The notes under the pieces are model-generated. The model had not been told where the DNA came from and ran no database searches. It worked only from the letters and a program-made list of their open reading frames with translations. A program made the position numbers and the translations under genes. From Oscillospiraceae bacterium (GTDB lineage: Bacteria > Bacillota > Clostridia > Oscillospirales > Oscillospiraceae), in the NCBI GenBank assembly GCA_009780175.1, contig WRAO01000013.1, positions 1 through 64,000 on the forward strand: DNA of 64,000 nucleotides, written 5' to 3'. This document shows, one piece after another, positions 18,356 to 26,621 of this stretch. Within the stretch, counting starts at the first letter, position 1. Each line of letters starts with the position of its first letter.

Positions 18356-18538
18356 ATGGCATGGATCCTCCTCGCCCTCATGTGCGCCGCCTTCGCCATC
18401 GGCGCCCTGACCATATTCACCTGGGCGGTTCAACTCGGCTTCGCCCTACTGGGCCTCCTATTGGGATACACGATCATGACATCCATGCGCACCCGCCGCC
18501 AGCCCGAAGGCAAACAGGCGGGAAAACGCAAGCGGTGA
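18356..18538 (+). CDS. small two-helix membrane protein
   Basis: A 60-residue protein with two hydrophobic segments (about residues 2-20 and 23-42) and a basic tail ending GKRKR. AGGAGG lies 7 nt before the ATG, and it starts 12 bp after the aldo/keto reductase. I do not recognise a family. A membrane-anchoring partner of the upstream reductase is possible but speculative. Confidence 0.6.
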   Translation: MAWILLALMCAAFAIGALTIFTWAVQLGFALLGLLLGYTIMTSMRTRRQPEGKQAGKRKR

Positions 18539-18581
18539 GCAAGGGCAGCCGCCCTCCTAACTAACTGGTCGGAGAAGAAAA

Positions 18582-19319
18582 ATGAATACTATATTTTCAA
18601 ACAAGTTCGTCGCTGATGAGAAGAATGTTGCACTCTTGCAAGAGACGATGTGGGGACCAAACGGAATCCGGCAAGCCGAGGAATTGGCTTCGCATTTTCC
18701 CATCACAAAGGATATGAAAATCCTTGATTTAGGCTCCGGAACGGGCTTGTCTGCCATATACTTGGTGCAAGCATATGGTGCCGAAGTTTTTGCCACCGAC
18801 TTATATGCCGACCCGACCGAGAATCATGAGCGATTCCAATCACTCGGCATCGCTGACAAAATCGTTCCGATGCTGCTCGACGCAACGCAGCCCTTGCCGT
18901 TTGCAAAGCGTTATTTCGATGTGATTTTTTCGGTCGGCGCGTACAATATGTTTGGCGACAACGAGGAAATGCTGCCAAAGCTTATTCCCTACGTGAAAAA
19001 AGGCGGCTACATTGCGGTTGCCTTCCCCGGATTGAAGTATGAGTTTGGCGATAATGTTCCGCCGGAAATGCAACCGTTCTGGGCCGTTCCTGAGGTTGCA
19101 AAAACTGTCCGCGGCATTGAATGGTGGAAAAACTTGTTTCGCAAGGCAGAGGGCATAGAAATTGTAACCCACAGCGAAATGGCTTGCCACGATATAGCAT
19201 GGAGTGAATACCTTGCAAGCATTGACCCTTGCAGCGAAGACAAATGGACCTTGGATATGATGCAAGCAGAAGATGGAAAGTATTTTAATACCATCCAGCT
19301 GATTGCCAAAGTTATCTAA
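18582..19319 (+). CDS. class I SAM-dependent methyltransferase
   Basis: A 245-residue Rossmann-fold methyltransferase. Motif I is LDLGSGTGLSAI, followed by an acidic residue at the end of strand 2 (FATDLYAD) and the post-motif region PLPFAKRYFDVIFSV. The substrate cannot be named; the fold group includes small-molecule methylases. AGAAGAAAA precedes the ATG as a weak ribosome site. Base composition is more AT-rich than the preceding reductase, and with the following MutS2-like gene it forms a compositionally distinct patch. Confidence 0.8.
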   Translation: MNTIFSNKFVADEKNVALLQETMWGPNGIRQAEELASHFPITKDMKILDLGSGTGLSAIYLVQAYGAEVFATDLYADPTENHERFQSLGIADKIVPMLLDATQPLPFAKRYFDVIFSVGAYNMFGDNEEMLPKLIPYVKKGGYIAVAFPGLKYEFGDNVPPEMQPFWAVPEVAKTVRGIEWWKNLFRKAEGIEIVTHSEMACHDIAWSEYLASIDPCSEDKWTLDMMQAEDGKYFNTIQLIAKVI

Positions 19320-19335
19320 TGTATACGTAGTTGGT

Positions 19336-19362
19336 CGAGAGGGGTGCAGCATGCGCCCCTCG
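19336..19362 (+). repeat. R4-like palindrome
   Basis: A variant of the R4 palindrome with arms GGGGTGCA/TGCGCCCC, placed 16 bp after the methyltransferase stop. It may also act as a transcript 3' hairpin. Confidence 0.5.
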
Positions 19363-19379
19363 TCTGTTGTGGCAGGAAA

Positions 19380-19435
19380 CATTGTCTTAATTGACAATGC
19401 GAGACTAATATGTTATACTGAAATAACATATTAGT
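19380..19435 (+). promoter_or_regulatory. promoter with nested operator dyads upstream of the MutS2-like gene
   Basis: TTGACA (19391-19396) and TATACT (19414-19419) are 17 bp apart, a near-consensus vegetative promoter. A perfect 13-bp inverted repeat (ACTAATATGTTAT at 19404-19416, complement at 19423-19435) overlaps the -10 and start site. A second dyad (CATTGTC/GACAATG, 19380-19399) overlaps the -35. The layout strongly suggests a repressor operator in addition to the downstream attenuator. No regulator gene adjoins it. Confidence 0.75.
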
Positions 19436-19448
19436 AAGAAAGTGTGGC

Positions 19449-19496
19449 ATGTCTGGTGAGTGTTCGTCACTAAGGTATCTATTTGCGTCACCGTAG
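19449..19496 (+). CDS. possible leader peptide 1 (15 codons)
   Basis: ATG at 19449 starts MSGECSSLRYLFASP and stops at TAG 19494-19496, about 22 nt into the predicted transcript. The purine-rich AAGAAAG upstream is a weak ribosome site. It is proposed only because a short translated frame upstream of a conditional terminator is the usual layout of antibiotic- or stress-sensing attenuators. Confidence 0.3.
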   Translation: MSGECSSLRYLFASP

Positions 19497-19528
19497 CGGG
19501 ATTTTTTCCGCTCACTTCGTGTACCCAA

Positions 19529-19564
19529 ATGCCTTATATGACGACCAGAGAAGTGTTCTTCTAA
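19529..19564 (+). CDS. possible leader peptide 2 (11 codons)
   Basis: ATG at 19529 starts MPYMTTREVFF and stops at 19564, 22 bp before the terminator stem. The last codons overlap a small GTGTT/AACAC hairpin, so ribosome stalling here could alter folding. Translation is unproven. Confidence 0.25.
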   Translation: MPYMTTREVFF

Positions 19565-19586
19565 CACATTCTTTTGTTTGTTTTGT

Positions 19587-19613
19587 AGCGCAGTGGGTAA
19601 CTGCGCTTTTTTA
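19587..19613 (+). terminator. leader terminator (attenuator) before the MutS2-like gene
   Basis: AGCGCAGT pairs with ACTGCGCT around GGGTA, directly followed by six T. It lies within the same transcript, 53 bp before the MutS2-like start and about 160 nt after the predicted transcription start. Genes behind an intrinsic terminator of this strength need read-through or antitermination. Confidence 0.75.
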
Positions 19614-19665
19614 TTTGCCCAAATGCCATTTGGTATACGCTTGTCTTACGAAAGGAATAAAACCA

Positions 19666-21579
19666 TTGAATAACCATTATTTCGCGCTCGAATTTAATAC
19701 TATCATAGAAAAACTGAAAGAACATGCCCTGTCCCAAAACGCAAAAGACGCGCTCGCCGCGTTATCTCCTTATCTGAACGAGGATATGTGTGTGCGTAAA
19801 ATGGCGGAAACCACTTCTGCCAAAAAACTGCTGGATATGATAGGCACACCCCCCTTGCCGATCATGGACAGCTTAGACGAAACCATTGCCCTGGCAGACG
19901 CGGGTGGTATGCTGATTCCGGAACAACTCGAACGCGTTGCCAGATTTGCCGAGTCCTGCAAACGTATGGCGGCATATTTATCCAAAGGCAAGGCCACGGA
20001 AGAAGCCGTCGCCATGTACGGCCAAAGTATTGAGAGTTTGGCACCTCTGCAGACGGAAATCGAATCGTGCATCCAAAACAACACGCTGTGTGACGATGCC
20101 AGCCCGAACTTGCGGAATATCCGCCGCAAAAAAGACCATGTGGAAACACAAATTAAGGAAAAATTGAATCACATACTAAAAAGCCGCAAGCAATACCTGG
20201 CGGATGGATATATCACAGTCCGCCAAGGCCGCCATGTACTGCCTGTACAACGGAAATTCCAGGCGCAGTTTGGCGGGACAGTGGTTGAGGTTTCAGGAAA
20301 AGGCTCCACCGTGTTCATGGAGCCGACAGCCATAGAAAAGCATCAGGCAGAACTAACCGCGCTCTATATCGAGGAAGATGCCGAAGAGAGGCGCATCCTG
20401 TACACGCTCACTGCCGCAGTTGCGGAATACGCCCCTATGCTCCGCCGCAATATGGAGGCGATGGAGATTTTAGACGTGCTGTTCGCCAAAGCAAAACTCA
20501 GCGCCAGCATGAAGGCCGTCCCTGTGGAGATCGGCGGAGCGCGGAGGCTGGACATCAGAAAAGGCCGCCATCCATTATTGGAAGCGGATTCTTGTATCCC
20601 CTTAGATTTCGAGATGGACGAGGAAACCCGCAGCGTGATTATCACTGGCCCCAACACAGGCGGCAAAACTGTCGCGGTGAAAACGGTGGGTCTGCTCTCT
20701 CTGATGGCGCAGTGTGGACTTCACATCCCCTGCGAAGCGGGCAGCTATATTGCCATGCACGATAACTACTGGTGTGATATTGGAGACAGCCAGAACATTT
20801 CCCAAAATCTATCCACCTTTTCCGGGCACATGACAAATATCATCAGCATTTTGGAAAAGGCCAGCCGTGACAGTCTTGTGTTACTGGATGAACTAGGCAG
20901 CGGCACCGACCCCGCCGAAGGGATGGGGATCGCTGTCGCGGTGCTGGAAGAGCTCAGGCAGCGCGGCTGTATGTTCCTCGTTACAACGCACTACGCCCAG
21001 GTTAAGACCTATGCCGAACAGGCGGGCGGTGTGAAGAGTGCGCGTATGGCTTTTGACCGCGAAAACCTCCGTCCGCTCTATAAGCTGGAAATGGGAATGT
21101 CCGGAGAAAGCTGTGCGCTGCACATTGCCCAGCGTCTGGGGTTTGCGCCCCATCTTTTAGAACGGGCGCATCAAGAGGTCTACGGCGGTCCAAGCAAAGA
21201 GGACGCACCATCACCATCGGCAATGAAAGCCCCAAAAAGCGCCCTTGTACGTACGCAAACCGAAAAGGCAGTCACCGACTTTTCAGATAAGTTTCGCATG
21301 GGCGACAGCGTAACCGTCCTCCAAACCGGGGAACTAGGCATCGTATATCGCTCCGCAAACGAACAGGGAGACGTGATCGTACAGATAAAAGGCGTAAAGC
21401 AAGCCATGAAACACAATCGGATTCAGCTCAAAGTGCCGGCCGCAGAACTATATCCCCCGGACTACGATTTCTCTATCATCTTTGACACCGTAGAACACAG
21501 AAAGGCCCGTCACCAGATGGGGAGAAAGTTTGATCCCACAGTTAGCATCTCCTATAGCGAAGATGAATTTATAAAATAA
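19666..21579 (+). CDS. MutS2-like ATPase lacking the Smr domain
   Basis: About 637 residues from a TTG start at 19666 (AAAGGA 9 nt upstream). It has MutS2 architecture: an N-terminal helical core, clamp, then an ABC-type ATPase with Walker A GPNTGGKT (near residue 328), Walker B LVLLDELGSGTDP (near 405) and a following TTHY switch. A KOW-like segment lies near residues 545-590. The usual C-terminal Smr endonuclease domain is absent; the protein ends DPTVSISYSEDEFIK. B. subtilis MutS2 splits collided ribosomes, and classical MutS2 suppresses recombination. With an inducible-looking promoter and attenuator, a ribosome-rescue or antibiotic-response role is an attractive inference. Composition is AT-richer than flanking genes. 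Confidence 0.85.
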   Translation: MNNHYFALEFNTIIEKLKEHALSQNAKDALAALSPYLNEDMCVRKMAETTSAKKLLDMIGTPPLPIMDSLDETIALADAGGMLIPEQLERVARFAESCKRMAAYLSKGKATEEAVAMYGQSIESLAPLQTEIESCIQNNTLCDDASPNLRNIRRKKDHVETQIKEKLNHILKSRKQYLADGYITVRQGRHVLPVQRKFQAQFGGTVVEVSGKGSTVFMEPTAIEKHQAELTALYIEEDAEERRILYTLTAAVAEYAPMLRRNMEAMEILDVLFAKAKLSASMKAVPVEIGGARRLDIRKGRHPLLEADSCIPLDFEMDEETRSVIITGPNTGGKTVAVKTVGLLSLMAQCGLHIPCEAGSYIAMHDNYWCDIGDSQNISQNLSTFSGHMTNIISILEKASRDSLVLLDELGSGTDPAEGMGIAVAVLEELRQRGCMFLVTTHYAQVKTYAEQAGGVKSARMAFDRENLRPLYKLEMGMSGESCALHIAQRLGFAPHLLERAHQEVYGGPSKEDAPSPSAMKAPKSALVRTQTEKAVTDFSDKFRMGDSVTVLQTGELGIVYRSANEQGDVIVQIKGVKQAMKHNRIQLKVPAAELYPPDYDFSIIFDTVEHRKARHQMGRKFDPTVSISYSEDEFIK

Positions 21580-21778
21580 GCACTTCCCCCAGCAAAACGA
21601 TAAGACACGGTAGCCCCGGTCAAATAGAAAGATCAATATAGCGAGAGCAAAAACCCAATTCCGACACCCGTCGAGAAAACTAGTGTCCAATCGCTAGCGA
21701 ATTTCGCTACCCTGCGCACAAGATATGGTATATCCTGATGACATATCTACAATATGTGCAGAAATTGAGGTGGATTGC

Positions 21779-22624
21779 TTGCAACTCGTGAAAAAACACG
21801 GCCTCTATCAAACCGACCAGATTTTTTTCCTCGAGCTCGGCGACGTCGTGCCGAATCCCGCCCAACCCCGCAAATATTTCGACGCCACCGACCTCAGAGA
21901 ACTCGCCGACAGCATCACCCGCTACGGCATACTCCAACCCCTCACCGTCCGACGGCAGGGCGCAAACTACGAGCTAGTCGCCGGAGAACGCCGCCTCCGT
22001 GCCGCACGGCTGGCAGGACTTATGAAGGTCCCCTGCATCATTCTCGACGTAGACACGGAGGAATCCTCCCTCATCGCCCTCGTAGAAAACCTCCAACGCC
22101 GCGACCTCGACTACATAGAGGAAGCCGAAGGCCTCAGCCAGCTAATCCAGACCTTCGACATGAGCCAAGAAGAGGCCGCCCGGCGGGTAGGCAAGAGCCA
22201 GTCCGCCGTGGCAAACAAACTCCGCATCTTAAAACTCCCCCGCGACATGCTGGAACGACTCAAGCAGAACGGACTTTCCGAGCGCCACGCCCGCGCCCTC
22301 CTCCGCCTCGGCAGCAACCAGGAGCGGTATGAAGTGCTGGACCACATCATCCACCACGAACTCACCGTAGCCCGGACGGAGGAATACATCGACACCTACC
22401 TCGCCGTTCCCCTCGCTTTGCCAGGCACTTTAGTCGAGACAGAACCGAAAATCCAGCCCCCAAAGCCGCTTTATGTAATCAAAGACGTCCGCCTCTTCCT
22501 CAACACCGTCCACCGGGCAATCTCCATTTTAAAGCAGTCCGGCCTCGACGCCTCAGTCGAACAAGGCGGCACGGAGGCAGAAGCGGTGATTACCATCCGG
22601 ATCCCAAAGCCGAACAGTGTATAA
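21779..22624 (+). CDS. ParB/Noc-family DNA-binding protein
   Basis: A 281-residue ParB-superfamily protein. The N-terminal CTPase/ParB domain shows VPNPAQPRKYF and the CTP-binding GERRLRAAR; a helix-turn-helix follows (EEAARRVGKSQSAVANKLRI). The sequence resembles nucleoid-occlusion protein Noc as much as Spo0J. A TTG at 21779 is the preferred start: GAGGTGG lies 5 nt upstream, while the ATG at 21725 has no ribosome site. It is not next to a parA gene, unlike the chromosomal parAB pair, which favours Noc or a stand-alone paralogue. An R1 short repeat follows the stop. Confidence 0.8.
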   Translation: MQLVKKHGLYQTDQIFFLELGDVVPNPAQPRKYFDATDLRELADSITRYGILQPLTVRRQGANYELVAGERRLRAARLAGLMKVPCIILDVDTEESSLIALVENLQRRDLDYIEEAEGLSQLIQTFDMSQEEAARRVGKSQSAVANKLRILKLPRDMLERLKQNGLSERHARALLRLGSNQERYEVLDHIIHHELTVARTEEYIDTYLAVPLALPGTLVETEPKIQPPKPLYVIKDVRLFLNTVHRAISILKQSGLDASVEQGGTEAEAVITIRIPKPNSV

Positions 22625-22667
22625 TCCAGCTGCACCTGCCACCTCCTTTGAAAAAAAGACTTTGCCC

Positions 22668-22716
22668 TAATGCTCCTTTTCCAAAGGAGCATTAGGGCAA
22701 AGCTGACTGAGGATTC
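22668..22716 (+). repeat. R1 short form after the parB/noc-like gene
   Basis: AATGCTCCTTTTCCAAAGGAGCATT is itself a perfect hairpin and is followed by AGCTGACTGAGGATTCTC. It lies between the convergent parB-like and rluD genes and could serve as a terminator hairpin for either. Confidence 0.7.
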
Positions 22717-22727
22717 TCACAAATAAA

Positions 22728-22751
22728 GGGCGGATTTGGAATCCGCCCCTA
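22728..22751 (-). repeat. R4 palindrome carrying the rluD stop codon
   Basis: GGGCGGATT-TGG-AATCCGCCC is a perfect 9-bp stem. On the minus strand it is preceded by the stop TAG of rluD in the usual R4 head TAGGGGCGG, so the repeat begins at the stop codon. Confidence 0.75.
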
Positions 22752-23681
22752 CTCTACAATCACTTCCGCCGGCCCCAACTTCGCCAGCACATCCGTAAAA
22801 TACCCCGGCAACTCCGAAGTGAGCGTAATCCGCTCCCCACTCTCCGGGTGGTCAAATGTAACCGTACGCGCATGCAAACACTGCCCCGAAATCCCCCGCT
22901 CCGGACGCCGCCGTCCATACGCAAGGTCCCCCAGCACCGGATGCCCAATACTCGCCAAATGCACCCGAATCTGATGCGTCCGCCCAGTCTCAAGCTGACA
23001 GCGAACATGCGTATAATCCGGATAGCGCGCAAGGACAGTATAATGCGTCACCGCATCTCGCGCGACCTTCGCCGTAACGCTCATCCGCTTCCGATCCTCC
23101 GGATGGCGCCCAATCGGCCGGTCAATCACGCCCTCGTCCTGCCCAATCCGACCAATCGCGACCGCCTCGTAAATCCGCTCCATCGTCCGGTCCCGAAGCT
23201 GGTCCGACAGAGACTGATGCGCCCGGTCCGTCTTCGCCGCAAGAATCAGGCCCGAGGTATCCTTGTCCAACCGATGCACAATCCCCGGTCGCAAGGCCCC
23301 CCCAACCCCAGACAGACTATCCGCGCAATGAAACAGCAGCGCATTGACCAAAGTCCCGTCCGGATGCCCCACCGCCGGATGCACCACCATCCCCCGCGGC
23401 TTGTTTACCACGATGAGCGAAGCGTCCTCAAACACCACATCGAGCGGAATATCCTGCGGCAGCGCCTCAATTTCTACCGGCTCCGCAATGGCGGCAACAA
23501 AGTGATCCCCAACCCTGGTCACGTAGTTCTTCTGAATCGCCCTGCCGTCCGCAAAGCAAATCTCACCGTTCACCATCGCCCGCTGAACCGCGCTTCGGCT
23601 CATATCCTCCAACCGTTCCGCGAGAAAACTGTCGATCCGCACACCGGCCTCGTCGAGGCTGACTATGATTTCTCTATTCAT
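22749..23681 (-). CDS. RluD-family 23S rRNA pseudouridine synthase
   Basis: About 310 residues: an N-terminal S4 RNA-binding domain (RIDSFLAERL...RSAVQRAMVNGEI) and the RluA/RluD catalytic domain with GIVHRLDKDTSGL, where the aspartate is the nucleophile, plus ETGRTHQIRVH. It isomerises uridines in structured RNA, most likely 23S rRNA. The ATG at 23681 overlaps the lspA stop by 8 nt and has AAGG 6 nt upstream, so translation is probably coupled to lspA. Its TAG stop coincides with the head of an R4 repeat. Confidence 0.92.
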   Translation of the reverse strand: MNREIIVSLDEAGVRIDSFLAERLEDMSRSAVQRAMVNGEICFADGRAIQKNYVTRVGDHFVAAIAEPVEIEALPQDIPLDVVFEDASLIVVNKPRGMVVHPAVGHPDGTLVNALLFHCADSLSGVGGALRPGIVHRLDKDTSGLILAAKTDRAHQSLSDQLRDRTMERIYEAVAIGRIGQDEGVIDRPIGRHPEDRKRMSVTAKVARDAVTHYTVLARYPDYTHVRCQLETGRTHQIRVHLASIGHPVLGDLAYGRRRPERGISGQCLHARTVTFDHPESGERITLTSELPGYFTDVLAKLGPAEVIVE

Positions 23682-24147
23682 CCGCAACCTTCGCCTTCTC
23701 TTTCCGCCGCTCATCGAGGATAAAAGCAATCACAAACGCAATCCCGCCCAAGACGATAAAAATGTCCGCCACGTTGAACACAGCGAAGCGCATAAAAGTC
23801 GGCTCAAACATGTCGATCACAGCGCCATATACCAACCGATCCACCCAGTTCCCAAGACCACCGGCCATCACCGCAACGATCGCCAGGCGTTGCACCGGGC
23901 AGGGAAACAGGTTTTTTGCGATCAACACCCCAAGCACGCCAAAAATCAGCGGTGTGAGGACCAGAAATATCCACGGGTGCTCCGCCAAGAATCCAAACGC
24001 CATCCCTGTGTTTTGCACATAGTGAAGCCGCAGCACGCCGGGAATAAAAGCCCGCACCTCGCCCAGAGCAAAGTTGTTAACAATCCACAGCTTCACCACT
24101 CGATCCGCCGCGAAAATCCCAAACCCAAACAGCAAACTAATCAGCAT
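23674..24147 (-). CDS. lspA: lipoprotein signal peptidase II
   Basis: A 157-residue polytopic membrane aspartyl protease that removes signal peptides from diacylglyceryl-prolipoproteins. The two catalytic aspartates are in MAGGLGNWVDR and FNVADIFI; HYVQNTGMAFG is the conserved region before them. Four hydrophobic helices are evident. The start at 24147 is preferred (GGAG 7 nt upstream). It lies between divIVA and rluD, a common Clostridia arrangement. Confidence 0.95.
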   Translation of the reverse strand: MLISLLFGFGIFAADRVVKLWIVNNFALGEVRAFIPGVLRLHYVQNTGMAFGFLAEHPWIFLVLTPLIFGVLGVLIAKNLFPCPVQRLAIVAVMAGGLGNWVDRLVYGAVIDMFEPTFMRFAVFNVADIFIVLGGIAFVIAFILDERRKEKAKVADE

Positions 24148-24220
24148 ATTCCCACTCCTCTCAAACAAGGGGCGGCCGGAGTCCGGCCGCCCCCCCCACT
24201 TATTCACTGTTCCGATCCGC

Positions 24221-25237
24221 TTACTCGTCATCCTCGTCGAGATTCGTTCCGAACTGCAGATTATTGAACTCAAACTTCGGCCGTTTCGTAGTCGGCGAGC
24301 TCTCATCGTCCCAGAACATGTCGGTATTGATTTCGAGTTCTTCCTTGTCTCCCAAGGCGCTGGAAATGCTGCGGGTAATGTCTATTTTTTCCGCCGCTCT
24401 GTCGTCCGTCTGAATAGACGGTGGCGTCGGCGATACATCGCGGTCAAACATCTTGAGAAAGTTAACTTCCTCTGCGGGCGTCGGCTGTTCGTCAAAGGGA
24501 TCTCGCGCCAGACGGACCTGCGCGGTCACGTCCTCCACAAACGGCGAACGATCTTCGTCTTCCGTAAAGTTCTCCGCCATACGGCTCACTTCCTCCGCGA
24601 GGTACGCGCCGACATTGGCCTCCAGTTTGTCGTCCAAAACAAAGTCCGGCGTCTCTGTCACAACAGGAACAACCGGCACAACGACCTCCCCTGCCTCCGA
24701 TACCTGGACAGGAATCGGCGTCACAATCGCTTTCGCCTGCTCCAAAATCGCCGGATCCGGAGACGCGACCGGAGCGGGAATGGGAATCGCGAGTTCTTTC
24801 AGCTGCTCCAAAAATGCCTGCTCTTCCGCGATGAGGTCCAGCACGCGCGCGCTGAACTGGCTGGTCTTCCGCTCGGCCTCTTTCAACCGGGCCTCTTCCA
24901 TCACCAGAGCCTGGCGCAGCTCTATCGTACGCTGCTTCGCCTGCTCATTGATATCCGCCAAAATGGCGTCGCCTCTCACCTTCGCGTTTTCTACGATCTC
25001 ATTGCCCATCTTCTGCGCCGTAAGCAGTGCCATCCGCATAGAGTCTTCCGTCGCGCGGTATTCCTCTACCTTCTCTACCAGAACCTTGAGTTTGCCCTTC
25101 AAGATGGCATTTTCTTTATAAAGCGCGGAATAGTCCGTAAAGACCCGCTCCAAAAAGTCGTCCACGGTTGACATGTCATAGCCGCCGAAGGTGGCTTTTT
25201 CAAACTTTTTACTCTGGATATCTTGGGGCGTCAACAT
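24221..25237 (-). CDS. divIVA: DivIVA-domain cell-division/polarity protein
   Basis: A 338-residue protein. The first 60 residues are the DivIVA membrane-curvature domain (LTPQDIQSKKFEKATFGGYDMSTVDDFLERV). A coiled coil spans roughly residues 35-160, and a long acidic, proline-containing tail follows that is more than usually extended. It binds negatively curved membrane at septa and poles. Its place downstream of sepF and ylmE is the classical division cluster of Gram-positive bacteria. Confidence 0.92.
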   Translation of the reverse strand: MLTPQDIQSKKFEKATFGGYDMSTVDDFLERVFTDYSALYKENAILKGKLKVLVEKVEEYRATEDSMRMALLTAQKMGNEIVENAKVRGDAILADINEQAKQRTIELRQALVMEEARLKEAERKTSQFSARVLDLIAEEQAFLEQLKELAIPIPAPVASPDPAILEQAKAIVTPIPVQVSEAGEVVVPVVPVVTETPDFVLDDKLEANVGAYLAEEVSRMAENFTEDEDRSPFVEDVTAQVRLARDPFDEQPTPAEEVNFLKMFDRDVSPTPPSIQTDDRAAEKIDITRSISSALGDKEELEINTDMFWDDESSPTTKRPKFEFNNLQFGTNLDEDDE

Positions 25238-25268
25238 CGATCATTCACCCTTTCCTGGTGGCCTATCC

Positions 25269-25889
25269 TTAGAAATACAGCCCGTTGCTTTCCAACTCAT
25301 CAATCAAATCGCCCAGCAGATCCACATTATAGGGCGTGATGATATAAGTACTCACCGCTACCTTCTTAATCTTTCCATCCTGCGCGTAAGCCACACCGGA
25401 GAGAAAGTCAATCAGTCGGCGCGAAATATCCTTGTTCGTCACCTCGAGGTTGAGCACAACCGTCCGCTTTTGTCTGAGATGATCCGCAATCTCAGCGGCA
25501 TTCTCAAACTTCTCCGGCTTCGCCAAAACGACTTGAAGTGCAGTCGTCGCATGGATGTTGACGACCTTACCCGGGTCCTTCGCCGGCGCGTTCGGTGTGA
25601 AATATCCACCGCCGCGCGGACGCACATCCATCTGCGGCGGCGCATCAAAGTCGCGTTCTCTATGCTCTCGCGGCTCCCGCACTTCCCGATACTCCCGATC
25701 CCGGAAGTCGCGGTCGCGGTCCCGATCTCTATCCCTGTCGCGATCCCGATCTCGGTCCCGGCGCGGCGCAGAGCGTGATTCCATCGGAACCCGCTCTACC
25801 TGCCGGGCAGGCGGGAGATCGTCAAATTCGTCGTCATAATAGTCGTCCGTCGGGCGCGCGAGGCGTTTTAGCTCATCCAATATCCCCAT
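25269..25889 (-). CDS. sepF: SepF cell-division protein with an Arg-Asp repeat linker
   Basis: A 206-residue FtsZ-anchoring protein. The amphipathic N-terminus (MGILDELKRLA) binds membrane; the C-terminal 90 residues form the SepF dimer domain (GKVVNIHATTALQVVLAKPEKFENA to the YFIITP-like STYIITPYNV). Between them a linker carries a run of nine or so Arg-Asp dipeptides (near residues 44-62), encoded by a 6-bp-type repeat at about 25696-25762. The repeat is a likely site of length variation. It lies between ylmE and divIVA. Confidence 0.93.
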   Translation of the reverse strand: MGILDELKRLARPTDDYYDDEFDDLPPARQVERVPMESRSAPRRDRDRDRDRDRDRDRDRDFRDREYREVREPREHRERDFDAPPQMDVRPRGGGYFTPNAPAKDPGKVVNIHATTALQVVLAKPEKFENAAEIADHLRQKRTVVLNLEVTNKDISRRLIDFLSGVAYAQDGKIKKVAVSTYIITPYNVDLLGDLIDELESNGLYF

Positions 25890-25910
25890 ACTCGTGTGTC
25901 CTCCTGCGAG

Positions 25911-26621
25911 TTATTCTCTATTTCCAAACAGGGTGCTGCCCACCCGAATCATATTCGCGCCTTCTGATATGGCATCGAAAAAATCGCCGCTCATACCCAT
26001 TGACAGAAAATCCATAGCCACATTATTATACATTTCCCTTCTTATGTCAACAAAAACATTGTACATTCGCGCAAATAAGTCCCTAGTTTCAGCCGGATCG
26101 GCCTCCAAAGGCAGCATCGTCATAAGCCCCCGCACCCGAATATTGCGATTATGGACAGCCTGATCGAGAAACTTCCGCAACTCCGGCGCGTGTACCCCGA
26201 ACTTGTCCGGGTCTTCCCCGATGTTCACCTGAATCAAGACATCTTGGACGAGTTGAAGCTCTCCCGCAACCCGATCAATCGCACCAAGCAGAGACAAGGA
26301 ATCTACAGATTGAATCAAATCCACCGCGCCGACCACTTTACGCACCTTGTTCGTCTGCAAATGCCCAATAAAATGGACCGACGCGCCAACATAAGCCCCG
26401 GCGGCCTGTTTTTCCGTAAGCTCCTGCACACGGTTTTCGCCGCACGCGTCCACCCCAGCTAAAATCGCCGCGCGGACGGTTTCCGCACTCTGCGTCTTCG
26501 TCGCGGCAACCAGCGTAATATCCGCTCCGGACCGCCCCGTCAACCGAGCCGCCCGCTCTATCTCCGCGCGCAGCTTGGATACATTGTCACTCAGTTTGGA
26601 TGCATTATCTTGGATGCACAT
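25911..26621 (-). CDS. ylmE: YggS/YlmE PLP-homeostasis protein
   Basis: A 236-residue single-domain PLP-binding protein. The PLP lysine is in LVAATKTQSAETV, and GENRVQEL, HFIGHLQTNK and MGMSGDFFDAISEGANMIRVG are family hallmarks. It buffers pyridoxal phosphate and affects amino-acid homeostasis. Its start overlaps the stop of the preceding HlyD-like gene in a TGATG arrangement, and it is followed by sepF. Confidence 0.93.
   Translation of the reverse strand: MCIQDNASKLSDNVSKLRAEIERAARLTGRSGADITLVAATKTQSAETVRAAILAGVDACGENRVQELTEKQAAGAYVGASVHFIGHLQTNKVRKVVGAVDLIQSVDSLSLLGAIDRVAGELQLVQDVLIQVNIGEDPDKFGVHAPELRKFLDQAVHNRNIRVRGLMTMLPLEADPAETRDLFARMYNVFVDIRREMYNNVAMDFLSMGMSGDFFDAISEGANMIRVGSTLFGNRE

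Noticed and set aside
19441-19665. T-box riboswitch in the leader of the MutS2-like gene
   Set aside because: There is a terminator, but no AGGGTGGNACCGCG-type T-box sequence or specifier stem, and the gene is not an amino-acid or tRNA-synthetase gene. A peptide- or protein-controlled attenuator is more likely.
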